Shown here piece after piece: positions 33,168 to 43,432 of a stretch of 64,000 nucleotides of DNA; positions within the stretch are counted from its first letter, which is position 1, and each line of letters opens with the position of its first letter. Position numbers and translations under genes: made by a program. The DNA is from Terramyces sp. JEL0728 (Eukaryota > Chytridiomycota > Chytridiomycetes > Rhizophydiales > Terramycetaceae), in assembly GCA_027603945.1 (NCBI GenBank), contig JADIIU010000001.1, positions 434,001-498,000 on the forward strand. The letters are read 5' to 3'. The notes beneath the pieces are model-generated. The model did not search any database, was not told where the DNA came from, and saw only the letters and a program-made list of their open reading frames with translations.

Positions 33168-33938
33168 ATGTCAGTAACAACAAACATTTACCTTTTTCGC
33201 AATATGATTACCAACAAAGTACTGGTGAGTCCAAAATTCAACATGCAAAATTCAGTTTTAAAGCAGATTGGAGAGCACCGCAATCAATTAAAAATCAGAC
33301 CAGATCATTGGGTGCCATTCGCAGTTGTTTCTGGGATAAAAAGAGTTCAGACTGTAGCAAATATCATTCAAAAATGCACCAAATTAATTCCAAGACCGTT
33401 AGGATACTACCGCCTACCACTTGCCAATCCAGATGCAGAACATTCTCAATTTCCCGGATGGAAGATTCCAGAGGCAGTTACAGACACTACAACCAAATTA
33501 TCCGATGCCTTGAATAATGAAAATGTTTTGGAAAAGGAAGAAATGCAGCCAGAGGATGTCATTACCATTCACTGGGAAAGGGATGAATATCAATACATTT
33601 CCGCCAATTGGCCGTTATTCATTCAGCACGAGAAATTGCAATTAATCAGGAATAGATATCCTGTTGTTCCTGGATTTAATAACAAAACCAGATCCGATAT
33701 CTTGACTGCAGAAGAACTTGAAATCAAGGCTAGCGTTCCTGTGCCTACACCCAAATTGAAAGATTTCTTGAAAAAGCCTAGCACATGGAAAACAAAGAAC
33801 GAAATGCCCCCACCAGGAACCAAGATTCACCGCTATGGTTCAAAATGGGGCAAGAGCTTCCCGATTTTGAAAAAGGACAACACCGAGAAATTCAAGAAAC
33901 TAAGAGAATTGAAATTATTGAAAAAGAATAAAAAGTAA
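33168..33938 (+). CDS. MHR1: Mitochondrial ribosomal protein mL67 / MHR1
   Basis: Intronless 256 aa from ATG 33168 (MSVTTNIYLFRNMITNKVLV). The hallmark start IYLFRN...VLVSP, then LKIRPDHWVPFAVVSG and later HWERDEYQYISANWP match the fungal Mhr1/mL67 family. The C-terminus is basic (KFKKLRELKLLKKNKK), as is usual for ribosomal proteins. In yeast the protein is a large mitoribosomal subunit component also linked to mitochondrial DNA recombination. It is a fungus-specific family and so is useful for placing the organism. Confidence 0.85.
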   Translation: MSVTTNIYLFRNMITNKVLVSPKFNMQNSVLKQIGEHRNQLKIRPDHWVPFAVVSGIKRVQTVANIIQKCTKLIPRPLGYYRLPLANPDAEHSQFPGWKIPEAVTDTTTKLSDALNNENVLEKEEMQPEDVITIHWERDEYQYISANWPLFIQHEKLQLIRNRYPVVPGFNNKTRSDILTAEELEIKASVPVPTPKLKDFLKKPSTWKTKNEMPPPGTKIHRYGSKWGKSFPILKKDNTEKFKKLRELKLLKKNKK

Positions 33939-33973
33939 ATATTGTTTCAGCGAAACGCCTCCAATTTTTTCTT

Positions 33974-34306
33974 ATGAATGAAGAATTGGAAATGCAGCAT
34001 CAAGAAATTCCTATACCGAATGAGCTGCAGGAACAAGCAGAATCAATAGAAACAGAATACGAAGAACAATATGACGACCCAGAACCGTACACTTTGTTTG
34101 CAACTGAGGAAACCCCATTGTTGCTTGATTTCACAGAACCTCCGCCAGAATATGACGATAGCGATCCATTACCCACCTACCAGCAGGTACAGCAAGAAAA
34201 CGGGTATTATGAAGACGACAGGATGGATTGCTCCTCATTCATTTTCCTAATAATAATGTGTGCCATAGTAGTTGTTACAATTTTACCTGTAATGATACCA
34301 AACTAA
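33974..34306 (+). CDS. Small tail-anchored membrane protein with PPxY-type motifs
   Basis: Intronless 110 aa. Residues 1-80 are acidic and contain PPPEYDD and PLPTY, which look like WW-domain binding PPxY motifs of the kind recognised by Nedd4/Rsp5 ubiquitin ligases. Residues 84-108 form one hydrophobic helix (SSFIFLIIMCAIVVVTILPV) close to the C-terminus, which predicts a tail anchor with the acidic part in the cytosol. A role as a ligase adaptor on endosomal membranes is an inference from these two features. The gene starts 35 bp after MHR1 on the same strand. Confidence 0.7.
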   Translation: MNEELEMQHQEIPIPNELQEQAESIETEYEEQYDDPEPYTLFATEETPLLLDFTEPPPEYDDSDPLPTYQQVQQENGYYEDDRMDCSSFIFLIIMCAIVVVTILPVMIPN

Positions 34307-34369
34307 TAAATTGTATATTATTTTATTTCAATTCTTGGTTCTTGGATTTGAAGAATGTGTAATGCAGTG

Positions 34370-35063
34370 TTATTTCTTCAACGTCCTTCTGAGGTTAGCT
34401 ACAGTTACCATCCATGGATCTGTAGAGAACTCTGGGTCAATGAAAAAGAAGACGGGCATGTCAATCTCATCTCCTGCCTGCAGCATCTGTTCCTCAAAGC
34501 AAAAGCATTGGATCTTGTTGAAATACTGCGCGGCTTTGTACGGTATAACGGAATAGGTTGATATCCCTATTATATCTTCCTTTGTAGGGTTCTTGGCTTT
34601 GAAAAAAGTAAGAGCAGTTTCCCTGTATAAGTAATATTTACCCAGGAACGACTGTAATCCGTTTAACTTCTGGGGTAAATGACCACGGCATTTCGTCAGA
34701 AACGCTAGAGTCAAAATGTATCTTGATTGGTCTTGCATACTTTGTTGGCGACAATTCCTTCAGATCAAATTTAGTCCCTGCACCAGTCTTTGGTGTTCCA
34801 TCGTATCCCGTAGTTGTACCTGAATAAAAATCAAATTACAGAATAATTGGTACAGCGGGACTGCTGCAAATGAAGCTCCAAGAAAAAAGATTATTATTGA
34901 CACTCCATAATTTACTGTTGTTTGAATTGATTTTGCTGGGTTAGAAAATTGCACCTTTGTCTGGATGAATTCTGGACGAATAGAATTGCGGTTTGATTAA
35001 TGGTTTTTGGAATTGGCTGATAAATAATGGAGATTTATGAATTGCTCTCGTTAATCGAAACAT
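34370..35063 (-). CDS. COX11: Cytochrome c oxidase assembly protein COX11
   Basis: Four exons (introns 34936-34954, 19 nt; 34820-34839, 20 nt; 34623-34641, 19 nt) give 211 aa. The first about 50 residues are a basic mitochondrial presequence. One membrane helix (VNYGVSIIIFFLGASFAAVP) leads into LYQLFCTTTGYDGTP, and the intermembrane-space domain has GETALTFFKAKNPT and the copper motif CFCFEEQ (CFCF) with MPVFFFIDPEF. COX11 inserts copper into the CuB centre of COX1. Three introns removed from a 700 bp gene give a textbook COX11, strong support for the mini-intron model. Confidence 0.96.
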
Positions 35064-35256
35064 TTTTGAAAATTTAAAAAATTTTAGTCAATTCCGCTCA
35101 TTTATTAGAATTGAATGATTTCATCTCTTGTTTCTAATAGATGTTATTCTTTGACGGAACTGCCTGGTTTCTCAAGCCTTACTTTGCTGGACTGATAGCA
35201 CTTTTAAATACTTTGTGTGATTCACGTGTTTATAAAATGGAACAAGAACGACTTTA

Positions 35257-36562
35257 TTAACAAAGGGGAGGAACGTCAGGGTCATCGACAAAATCAGTTT
35301 CAACCCTTCTTAGCCTCGGCTTCTCAAAAATCTTTCCCTTCTTTTCATTAACGATATTCTTGTAATCTACACTACCAGCAAGCACAAACTTTTCAAATCT
35401 GCCTCTTACTTTTCTTGGTTCCTCCTTCTTGACCGGCTTGATATCAATCTTTTCTTTGCCTGCTTTTTCCAAATCGATTATCCCTGAAAATGTGCTTCTG
35501 GTGACTGTTATTGCTAATTGGCCAGTTAGTTTACTTCGTTCCAAGTACTGCGAATCGGGGTTTACTGGATATTCAAACAATAATTGAAGGATTTTTTCTT
35601 TGATTGAAATGCATACATAGGCAGGCTGTACATCTACTTTAATCAAGCTGGTATCCAAGTATTTCGATATGTCCACAGTCAATTTAATCCATTCAGCAGT
35701 CACTTGCCAGTCAAACAACCATTTCCCCTCGTTTTTTTGATAAATCCTTCCATCTGGCCCAACCAAGATCTTTTTCTTTGGCTCCTTCTTTTCCAAATGC
35801 TTCTTGTCTTTATTTCGAAGTAAATCCAATTCTCTAGCTGCTTTTAACCGTTCTTCAGGGGAATGTCCTACCAACTGGTTTTGGAACTCTGCTTTTTTAA
35901 GTTCTAAACTAAGGGTTAATTGTGGTTACTCTGCATCTGGTTCTTCTTGTGGTAGCTCTTGGTTTGATATTTCATCTTTTTCTACTTTTAATAGTCTGTC
36001 TCGAATGGATTTGTATTGCTGGTTAGCCAAGATTCTTTCTGATCGCTTGATTTCCTGTCCATCCAGAGTCTGCATCAGTTTATTGTACCTGTAATTGCGG
36101 TAGAGTTGCGATAACAAAAGATCTGTATCCTTCAATGTCTGTACAAGGGTTTCCAGTGAGGTACAACTGTCGCAACATATCATTATTCTTTAGGTTTTCC
36201 AGACAAACCAAATCCTCAACGAAATTTACAGTCAAATCCAGTTTCTCTAAAGATTCACATCCTTCCAAATTCTCTATTTTTGTAATATTGTTCAATGAAA
36301 GTTGAAGATATTTCAAGGCTTTCAACTTGTTTAGGTTTTCTGTATTAATAGAGAGTACCGATTTTCAGTATTTGATTACACTGCAAGTACAAGATTTCCA
36401 AGTTTCTACAGTATTTATCCAAGTTTTCGATTTTTTCTATATCAAACTGATGGAGCGAGACTTCTTTTAGAGTAGTGAGTTCGCCATCGTTGTGTTCTGA
36501 TCGTCTTCTTAGCAGCGCTTCGTCGACTATTGATCAGTCTGGAATTTACTTTGTTGTACCAT
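35257..36562 (-). CDS. DNAAF11: Dynein axonemal assembly factor 11 (LRRC6/tilB)
   Basis: Five exons (introns 36527-36549, 23 nt; 36340-36358, 19; 36070-36088, 19; 35909-35929, 21) give 407 aa. It starts with the family block [16 protein letters not shown]...[18 protein letters not shown]. Leucine-rich repeats follow ([46 protein letters not shown]) with the LRR cap [21 protein letters not shown]. Then comes a helical linker and a C-terminal CS-like domain ([19 protein letters not shown]...). DNAAF11 helps preassemble axonemal dynein arms in the cytoplasm, so the organism very likely makes motile flagella. Confidence 0.94.
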
Positions 36563-36627
36563 GGTTTCGTTTTGTGAAAACGCGTCGCAACAAAATTGAA
36601 TTTGTCTGACAGATAAATGCGTTTTAT

Positions 36628-37350
36628 TTAGTTTTGAAAGTGCGGCCTTGGAATATCATAACCGGATTTTGTAGAGCCATATCTTATACCACCCAGCCGT
36701 GAAACAACATTGTATTTGCCGATATTAACAGTACCATCTTCATCCAACACGGAATCTTTAGCATGAATCATTACAATTTCACCCAGTACCACACCAGCGC
36801 TAGTTTCTCCTTTTGCATTAGTTAAATAATTGATTGTATTTAATCTGCATTCAAACGAAACGGCACTCTGCTCGACTCTTGGTGGTACAACAACATGGCT
36901 CTTCAAAGCAGTTAGTCCAGACTGTTCAAGTTCCGAAACATCATAAGGGAGATTACCAGATGTGTGATTCGCGCTTTCTACAAACCATTCCGACATCATA
37001 TTAACCACGAATTCCTTGTTTTGAATAATATTTTTCAAGGTATCTTTTGGTTCTCCGCCTTGATAGTTTATACTAACTACCAAAGTTGCAGGATCGTGAC
37101 AAACTACATTGAAATAGCTGAATGGGGCTACATTGATAATACCGGTTTCCTTGTTGATTGTAGATATTAGTGCGATTGGTCGGGGTACTACTGATGAAAT
37201 CAAGAATTTATATATTCTAGATTTTTCCATTGTATTTGGATTGAATTGCTGAAAAGCTCCTTCCATTGGCGGCTGGGTAGTTCCGACTTTCCACGAAGGG
37301 TCTGGAGAGTTGGTTTTGGTGAATATCGATTTAGACATTTTTGCAAACAA
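36628..37350 (-). CDS. Flavin reductase-like (FMN-binding split barrel) protein
   Basis: Intronless 240 aa. The core has SSVVPRPIALISTINKETGIINVAPFSYFNVVCHDPATLV, the standard start of flavin-reductase-like split-barrel proteins (DIM6/NTAB type), followed by DTLKNIIQNKEFVVNMMSEW and the closing GEIVMIHAKDSVLD. The C-terminal YNVVSRLGGIRYGS is also typical. FMN binding is expected; the substrate or partner oxygenase is unknown. Two starts are possible, ATG 37350 and ATG 37338 (MSKSIFTKT). Confidence 0.88.
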   Translation of the reverse strand: MFAKMSKSIFTKTNSPDPSWKVGTTQPPMEGAFQQFNPNTMEKSRIYKFLISSVVPRPIALISTINKETGIINVAPFSYFNVVCHDPATLVVSINYQGGEPKDTLKNIIQNKEFVVNMMSEWFVESANHTSGNLPYDVSELEQSGLTALKSHVVVPPRVEQSAVSFECRLNTINYLTNAKGETSAGVVLGEIVMIHAKDSVLDEDGTVNIGKYNVVSRLGGIRYGSTKSGYDIPRPHFQN

Positions 37351-37468
37351 TTCTAAAAATATATTTCTGGTTCAAATCATTGTGGTCAACTTAAACTTAC
37401 AATCTCGAACAATGCCAATAGAACACAGGTATGTATATCGCTGATACTTTAACAGGTTCGTTTATTTA

Positions 37469-38443
37469 TCAATATCGGTACACTTGACTCCATTTGTCAT
37501 GAATGAAATCTCCAAAGCACTGGGTGGTGATTTCCGTCTCTCTGGTTCCTTTAAATCCTCCTTGAGACTGATCTTTGTAAAACGACAAATTGCCAGATTG
37601 GAATGCAGGCGTTTTACAGTTGTATGAGGGATATGCAAAGTAAACAAATGAAGCACGTTCTGTTTTGGTAGATACTACCCGATGGTATGGTGAAAGGCAG
37701 GATCCATTTGTCGCCATAGCTAGAAAATCTCCTGCGTTAACAATAAACCAAGGGGAAGGATCTGTTTCTCCCTCCGGCATTGCAGGTATACTATGCCAAG
37801 TAAGTTTTCCATCTGCCTCGCTCGCTATTTGCAACGCAGGTTCATACTCTGATGCTTTTATGAGAGTCAAGAAACCCCAATCTGTATGCGGCGACGAACC
37901 AATCGATTCAGGCTCGCTGCACGCAAAGTATTTGAATATTCGCATTAGAGAAATACTGTATCCTCCTTCTACAATTTCAGTCCATGATTCTTCAGATTTG
38001 GTTAAAAGAATGGCAAGTAATTTGGAGATTTGCAGCGTAATTCTATTGCATACCTTGTAGAACTCTTGTAGATTTGTTTTGTCCTTTAAATCAAGTGAAT
38101 CTGGCCATTTGTTGTCTCCTTCCAGCTTATTAGTTGGAGGTGTTGTCAAAGTAGCTCCATAGGAGAATGCTTCCTTCATTTCTGTTAGATCTGACCCAGA
38201 CTCTCCTCCTAGCCGAATAAATCCACGGGTAAATCCTCCTGGGCGGATGGAAAGATGTTCTTTATCCTTATTAGATGTACGAAACAAGCCAGATGCACTT
38301 TCAAAAAGGCGAGTGTGATTCTTGTAACCTGTTTTCACATAGAATGCTCCGTATTTCGATATCGCTTCCCTCAATGTGTCTAGCGTATCCAGAGTTTTTT
38401 CTGGTTTTGTCAAGTCTATTTTTGGGAGTTGGATTGCAGACAT
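37469..38443 (-). CDS. 2-oxoglutarate/Fe(II)-dependent oxygenase (isopenicillin-N-synthase-like)
   Basis: Intronless 324 aa. The N-terminal DIOX_N part (IQLPKIDLTKPEKTL...) precedes the double-stranded beta-helix, where the iron ligands are SPHTDWGFLTL (HxD) and SPYHRVVS (distal His), and TERASFVYF supplies the Arg that binds 2-oxoglutarate. Family members hydroxylate or desaturate small molecules; fungal copies act in secondary metabolism or detoxification. No metabolic cluster surrounds it. The start is 93 bp from the start of the divergent FN3 gene. Confidence 0.9.
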   Translation of the reverse strand: MSAIQLPKIDLTKPEKTLDTLDTLREAISKYGAFYVKTGYKNHTRLFESASGLFRTSNKDKEHLSIRPGGFTRGFIRLGGESGSDLTEMKEAFSYGATLTTPPTNKLEGDNKWPDSLDLKDKTNLQEFYKVCNRITLQISKLLAILLTKSEESWTEIVEGGYSISLMRIFKYFACSEPESIGSSPHTDWGFLTLIKASEYEPALQIASEADGKLTWHSIPAMPEGETDPSPWFIVNAGDFLAMATNGSCLSPYHRVVSTKTERASFVYFAYPSYNCKTPAFQSGNLSFYKDQSQGGFKGTRETEITTQCFGDFIHDKWSQVYRY

Positions 38444-38536
38444 TTGGGAAAATATTATTCATTGTGGAATTCAAAGTCAGACTGCACTTCAAATTTGAAC
38501 GAGGAGATTTTGAAAATTACGTAGTGTTCTCCCCTA

Positions 38537-41266
38537 ATGACTGACGTTCACGAGGATTTGGAAGCAGCAAAGTCAAAGATATATGGAGTCCCAAATCCAA
38601 ATAAAGCAAAGCACTATAAAAAGAACCATATATTACCTCCGGTAGAAGGGGGAGACAACCATTCTCGCGCCAATTCTGCAAACAAGCCCGTCAACAATTT
38701 GGTTGACTTGCAAGCAATACAGGGAAAGGTAGATAGAATGCGTGCATTGCTAAGAGAAAGAGAGTTGGAAAATAATAGATTAAAGATGGAGAATTCAATA
38801 TTGAGACAGGTAGTTTTCGATTTACCGCAGCGCGAAAGGAGACACCAAAAAGACATTGACGAATTGGAAGAAACCACACATGATGCGCCAAGAATTATCA
38901 AAACGTTGAGAGAGGAGATACATAGCCATAAGGTAAATTCCGGAATAATTCCAGGCGAAAATACGGTCATATTTTTGCCAGATTGGGGACGACTCTAGAG
39001 TAATCAGACAGATGCACGAAGAAAGATCAAGATTGGCCGAAGAAAAACGTAAACTGGAACAGATAATAGCGCAAGGGAAATTAGTGGGTAAAACAAGGTT
39101 AATTTCAGAACAAAGTAACCTTGCTGCCGATTACGAGAAAATCACAAAGAAATATACCGCTCTGGAGGCTTCTCATAAGGTACATGCCAAGTTAAACTCA
39201 GGACACCCTAAGGAATTTGGAATTGATTGAGAGAAACTTGTCAACTGATAACAGACAACTAAGAGGAAAGATTCATTTCTTAGAAAGAGAGAAATTGCTA
39301 TTCAACGAGCAAATCGAGAAGCTGGAAGATAACATTAAAGTAATATTTATTTTATTTTAGGAAAGAGAGAAAGATATCGCTTCACTCTCAATTTATCGTT
39401 ACAACGCTATTCATCGCAAAGTTGATGTGTGCAAAGCTTGTGCAAAACGACAAAAGGATGAAGCCGAAACTAAACGAAAGAATGAAATAAGAGGTAGCCG
39501 TTTATTAAATGTTGAAAAATTGCCAAGCTTTGAAATTAAAGATGTGCATGTAGTTTCAGCAACTTCAGCCGAGGTGCTTTTCCAATTTGGCGCCGAACCT
39601 CCTGCAGATGCGCAATACGAGTACTCTTCAATGATTCTAAAGTATTCGGATGACCCAGCAATGGTCGACAGACTTTCGAAAAAGAAATTGGATGTCGCTG
39701 CTTTCCAAAAGTCTCTCAAAAAACCAGTACTGATTGAAGAATTGATACCTGGAAAAGTTTACCACTTTAACATTACAGTAGGACATGATGGGGTTTATGG
39801 ACCTCCATCCAAACCATTTTCAATTTTAGTTGACGTCCTGCCCAACTCTCCTACCTCAGTAACTGCAGAAATAGTTGAAAATCCTACAGCCTTCAAAATT
39901 TCATTTGAAGAACCAGGATCAAACCAAGGATCAGAGATTCTGCGCTACAAAGTGTATCATTCGAGCACACCGGATTTCAAGGAAAAATTTCTGGCTTTGG
40001 ATGTTCCCAAAGATCAAGTCGAGTCAGATAAGAATCATCGACTTGGTATTGTGCTTCCAGATCCACATTATACTGTCCCATATTACTTTAAAATATCTGC
40101 TGTAAACTCCATGGGGGAAAGTCCACTTGGCGAGCCTAGCCCTGTAGTCCTCATAGGTATATTTGCTATTAATTTCAGATTTCCCGCCAAATGCTCCGTT
40201 GAAACCAAAAGTAAAACGAGCGTCCTCTTCTACCATACAGATTGCAACATCTTGCGGGATCGGAAAGTATTCTCCCCCAACATCATTCAAGGTTTCAATG
40301 TATAAAGTGAACAAGGACGTTGAACCACCAGAATTATTCGATATGCAGGAGTTTACAGTGTCCGCCGTTAGCACCTTCTCTGAGCACAAAGAAATGAATC
40401 TGACAATTGACATGCTTGCTCCAGGCACGACTTTTAAATTCCAAGTAGTCGCGCTAAACTCTGTGGGTACGTCCCCCGAGAGTGAGTGGAGTGATGAAGT
40501 TGATATTGGTAATTACCAAGTAATTTAGAACACCTAGTTCCAGCTCTTTCCGGCCTATCGGTTGAAATATTATCTCTCGATTCTATTCTCGTAAAGCTTC
40601 CATCTTCTGCAGAAATTATCAAGCCAACGATCATTGGGTACAAGGTTAGATGGTACATTTCACATGATATGCACGATCTAGTTGGACAGTCCGATTTAAT
40701 TCCAGTGGTGGAAAATAGTTACACGATATCAAATTTAATTCAAGGAGGAACATATTATATAATAGGATGTTACGTTGGCGAAACTGAAGAGGGAATGTCC
40801 TGTTTCCCGATATATACGCCACTTGCAGGTAGATGATAATTAATCTTTAGCATCAGTTGCATTGCCCCCTTCCCCTGTCCCTGAACCACACACTGGAGAT
40901 TCGCAAACTTTACCAGAGATAGATGATAGCACCAGTTCAAATGGCGCGCTTCGAAAAAACAGTCTGCACAGTTCAAACTTGTCTATTAACCAAAGAGTTG
41001 CAAATATGCATCACGGTATGCCTGCCTATCACGAGCCTCCGATTGAACACCTCTCGAGACAAAATAGCAAACCACACCTGGAAGCTATTTCTAGACAGAG
41101 CAGTTTCAAGAATTCAACGGATGAATTAAGCAACAGCAGCAAAAACGATTTGAGAAAAAAGAAAATTAACAGAAGAAAGTCGGAAGTTCGGATTGTAGAC
41201 CCGGTATCCCGCCAGGGAAGTTTGCCGCACCTATTACATACGAATAGTCACAAACAATTGAGTTAA
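38537..41266 (+). CDS. Coiled-coil protein with three fibronectin type III repeats
   Basis: Eight exons (introns at 38933-38954, 39088-39108, 39180-39201, 39340-39360, 40157-40178, 40509-40528, 40829-40850; 20-22 nt) give 859 aa. Residues 55-300 are coiled coil (VDRMRALLRERELENNRLKM, LAEEKRKLEQIIA). About three FN3-like domains follow (NSPTSVTAEIVENPTAFKISF; PNAPLKPKVKRASSSTIQIA; VPALSGLSVEILSLDSILVK), each ending in YxFxVxAxNxxGxS-type strands. The tail is Ser-rich with repeated HLSRQNSKPH, ISRQSS and VSRQGS, i.e. RQxS basophilic kinase sites. No signal peptide, so this is an intracellular FN3 protein, possibly cytoskeletal or flagellar. The 21-nt intron at 39088-39108 has no in-frame stop. 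Confidence 0.82.
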
Positions 41267-41285
41267 TAAAATTTTATTTCGCTAC
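41262..41285. terminator. Shared palindromic poly(A) signal between convergent genes
   Basis: The 14-bp palindrome AATAAAATTTTATT spans the 7-bp gap between the stop codons of the FN3 gene (+) and the TTC16-like gene (-). It presents AATAAA on both strands and overlaps the minus-strand stop codon. It could serve as the poly(A) signal of both transcripts, which would then overlap at their 3' ends. The function is inferred from position and sequence. Confidence 0.5.
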
Positions 41286-43079
41286 TTTTAGATCCGACAT
41301 TGATGTTCTCGGTTGCAATTTTGGAGCTTTGATTTTTCCCAAGCGCGGTGTTTCTTCAATTAATGGGACATGAACTTTTGGACCTTTTGCAATTAGATCT
41401 TTCATGAATTTCTTTTCTCTAATCGTGTTTGGCCCGCCTTCTTCTGGCGGCAGTTTTGGCAAACGGTCAACTGGTATTGTAACATTATGGTACAATAGAG
41501 CACTTTTTGGATATTTTTGTTGAGGATGGTTTTCAACAAAGGCGTTCCTGATCCTCTCAAAGAATGATAGATTGCGAATACTGCCTTGACTTTTAAAAGG
41601 CTGGAATTCGTGATTGGTGGGAAGTTTGGAATATAGGGACAATAAAGCATGCGCATGCGGATGGCTTGGGTTGCAAGCAATGCAAGTTTCCAAGCTTTCT
41701 TTCATTCCTTCTAAATCCTGTTTCAAATTAAAGTTACCTGGACGTAAAAGCAGCATCTTGCCCTATCGAAATGTAAATCTGCAGACCCATCGATATACTC
41801 TAAAGACTGCGAGTCAAAAACAACTACCTTTTCATAATTTTTTATCGCCTGTCGATAATTCTCTTTTTCGTACGCTTTCATACCCAAAGTGATATAAATA
41901 TTGGCAAATCTCTTGTGTACATCCATATCCTCTTTGTTGTTGGCTTTAACGTTTTCCAAATCCTGTAATGCTTGGCTGTATGCTTCCAATGCAAGGTATG
42001 ATTCTGCTCTGTTTTTCCTTATAACAGAATCATTAGGATTGAAATTTAGAGCGATGGTGAATCGTTGTACTGCTTCCAAATAGCTTCTGTCCTTGTATAA
42101 ATCTATAGCAGCTTGGTTGTGGAGGGTAGAAATATGATTCTTAATCTCTTCTTCTCTTTCGCCGTCACGACTCTGATTTCCAAGCACCTCCATTAAATCA
42201 ACCAATCCGCTCTCATAATTCGATTGTTCTCCCAAAATTATCCCCCTGAATAAACTACAATGAACCTCAACATTAATGTACTCCAATCTTCCGGATCCAA
42301 TTCGACGGCTTGATTCAAATACCAGACTCCTAAATTGTAATCTTTTCGCAGAATCTGCTCGGATGCTTTGTTTTTGAAATCAACTGCATACTCCAATACG
42401 TTCCTTTTTAGCAATTCTATTTCCAGATGATCTGGCTTCATTCCAACTGCATCTCTCAAGTCCAAATTTGCAAAGAATATATTTTTTTGAAGATAGTACA
42501 GCTTTGAGCGTAATATATACACATCCGCATCGGTGCAGTGATTATTGATAATTTCAAACAATTGATGCATACTTTCATCTAAATCTCCTGTTGCCAGCTT
42601 TGATATGGCCCTTGAATTACGATAATATTACAATCTCAACCTCGCAGAATCCTCTTTGAATTTTAATTTCAAGACTGTTTCGAAAATATCTGATGCCTCC
42701 TTAAACCTGCTTTGGTCAAACAAGCATTGTCCCCAAATGTATAAAGCCGAGGCGTATCTCATGTTGACAACATATCTCATATCCCCAGTGTAGTTGAAGC
42801 TTGCAGCTTTTAGCTTTGAGTCTTGCAGTAAAATGTACTGTCTGTAGTTTAAAATTGCGCTGTCAAAATCAGTCAACTCTAGATAAGCTTCCGCCCTGTG
42901 CCAGTAATAGGATGGTTCATCTATTCAGAAAACTAGTACCTGGCTGGACAAATATTGCCCGAGTAAAACAGGCAATGGCTTGAATATAGTTTTTTGCGCT
43001 GAATAAATTAGACAACCCCTGCAAATTGCTTGGTTAGGAAAACCTACTGTTCTTCCGCAGACTTTTCTGCAAGCATCAT
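41274..43079 (-). CDS. TPR protein resembling TTC16
   Basis: Six exons (introns 43029-43047, 19 nt; 42921-42939, 19; 42611-42631, 21; 42246-42265, 20; 41718-41737, 20) give 568 aa. It opens with a TPR (LQGLSNLFSAKNYIQAIACFTRAIFVQP, EPSYYWHRAEAYLELTDFDSAI) and continues with TPRs through residue 400 (YLEAVQRFTIALNFNPNDSVIRKNRAESYLALEAY, KRFANIYITLGMKAY). The C-terminal about 120 residues are basic and not TPR. The repeat layout and the IRKNRAESYL block are like TTC16, a little-studied protein of ciliated organisms. A flagellar role is inferred. Its stop is 7 bp from the stop of the convergent FN3 gene. Confidence 0.68.
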
Positions 43080-43432
43080 TATAGATATTGAGGCGCGCTC
43101 AACGAAAACAATCCTGTGGAAGCAAAACGCTTTATCCAAGATTTTCGAGGTGCATAATAGCCCGATGATTAATACTTTTTTAAAATCGCATTGTTACCTT
43201 GAGGGGTTCCATGCCGTAAAGAACACAAGGGGGTGATGAAACCCAAAATTTGTTTGGGGCTTGTACAGGCCATTCTCTAACATCAAGCCTCTGGAGCCTC
43301 GTTATAAATAGCAAATCAAGCACAATCAAACTTGCGTATTTATTTTCAAGGTAAATATCTCAAATAGGTGGCTTGAACATTCGCCAGCATTTTTTTTATA
43401 GAACAGAAAACTCATCTTTTAGACATTATTTG
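43080..43432. promoter_or_regulatory. Divergent promoter spacer
   Basis: About 350 bp between the TTC16-like gene (-) and the PSP1 gene (+). A TATA-like GTTATAAATAGC lies near 43301, about 130 bp before the PSP1 start. No further exon of either gene could be joined with confidence, although a short ATG-led frame (MEPLK) on the minus strand near 43213 precedes an intron-like GTAACA. The stretch is otherwise unremarkable. Confidence 0.3.

Noticed and set aside
37355..37390. GGTTCAAATC, a tRNA B-box-like string
   Set aside because: No A-box or foldable cloverleaf at the right distance upstream.
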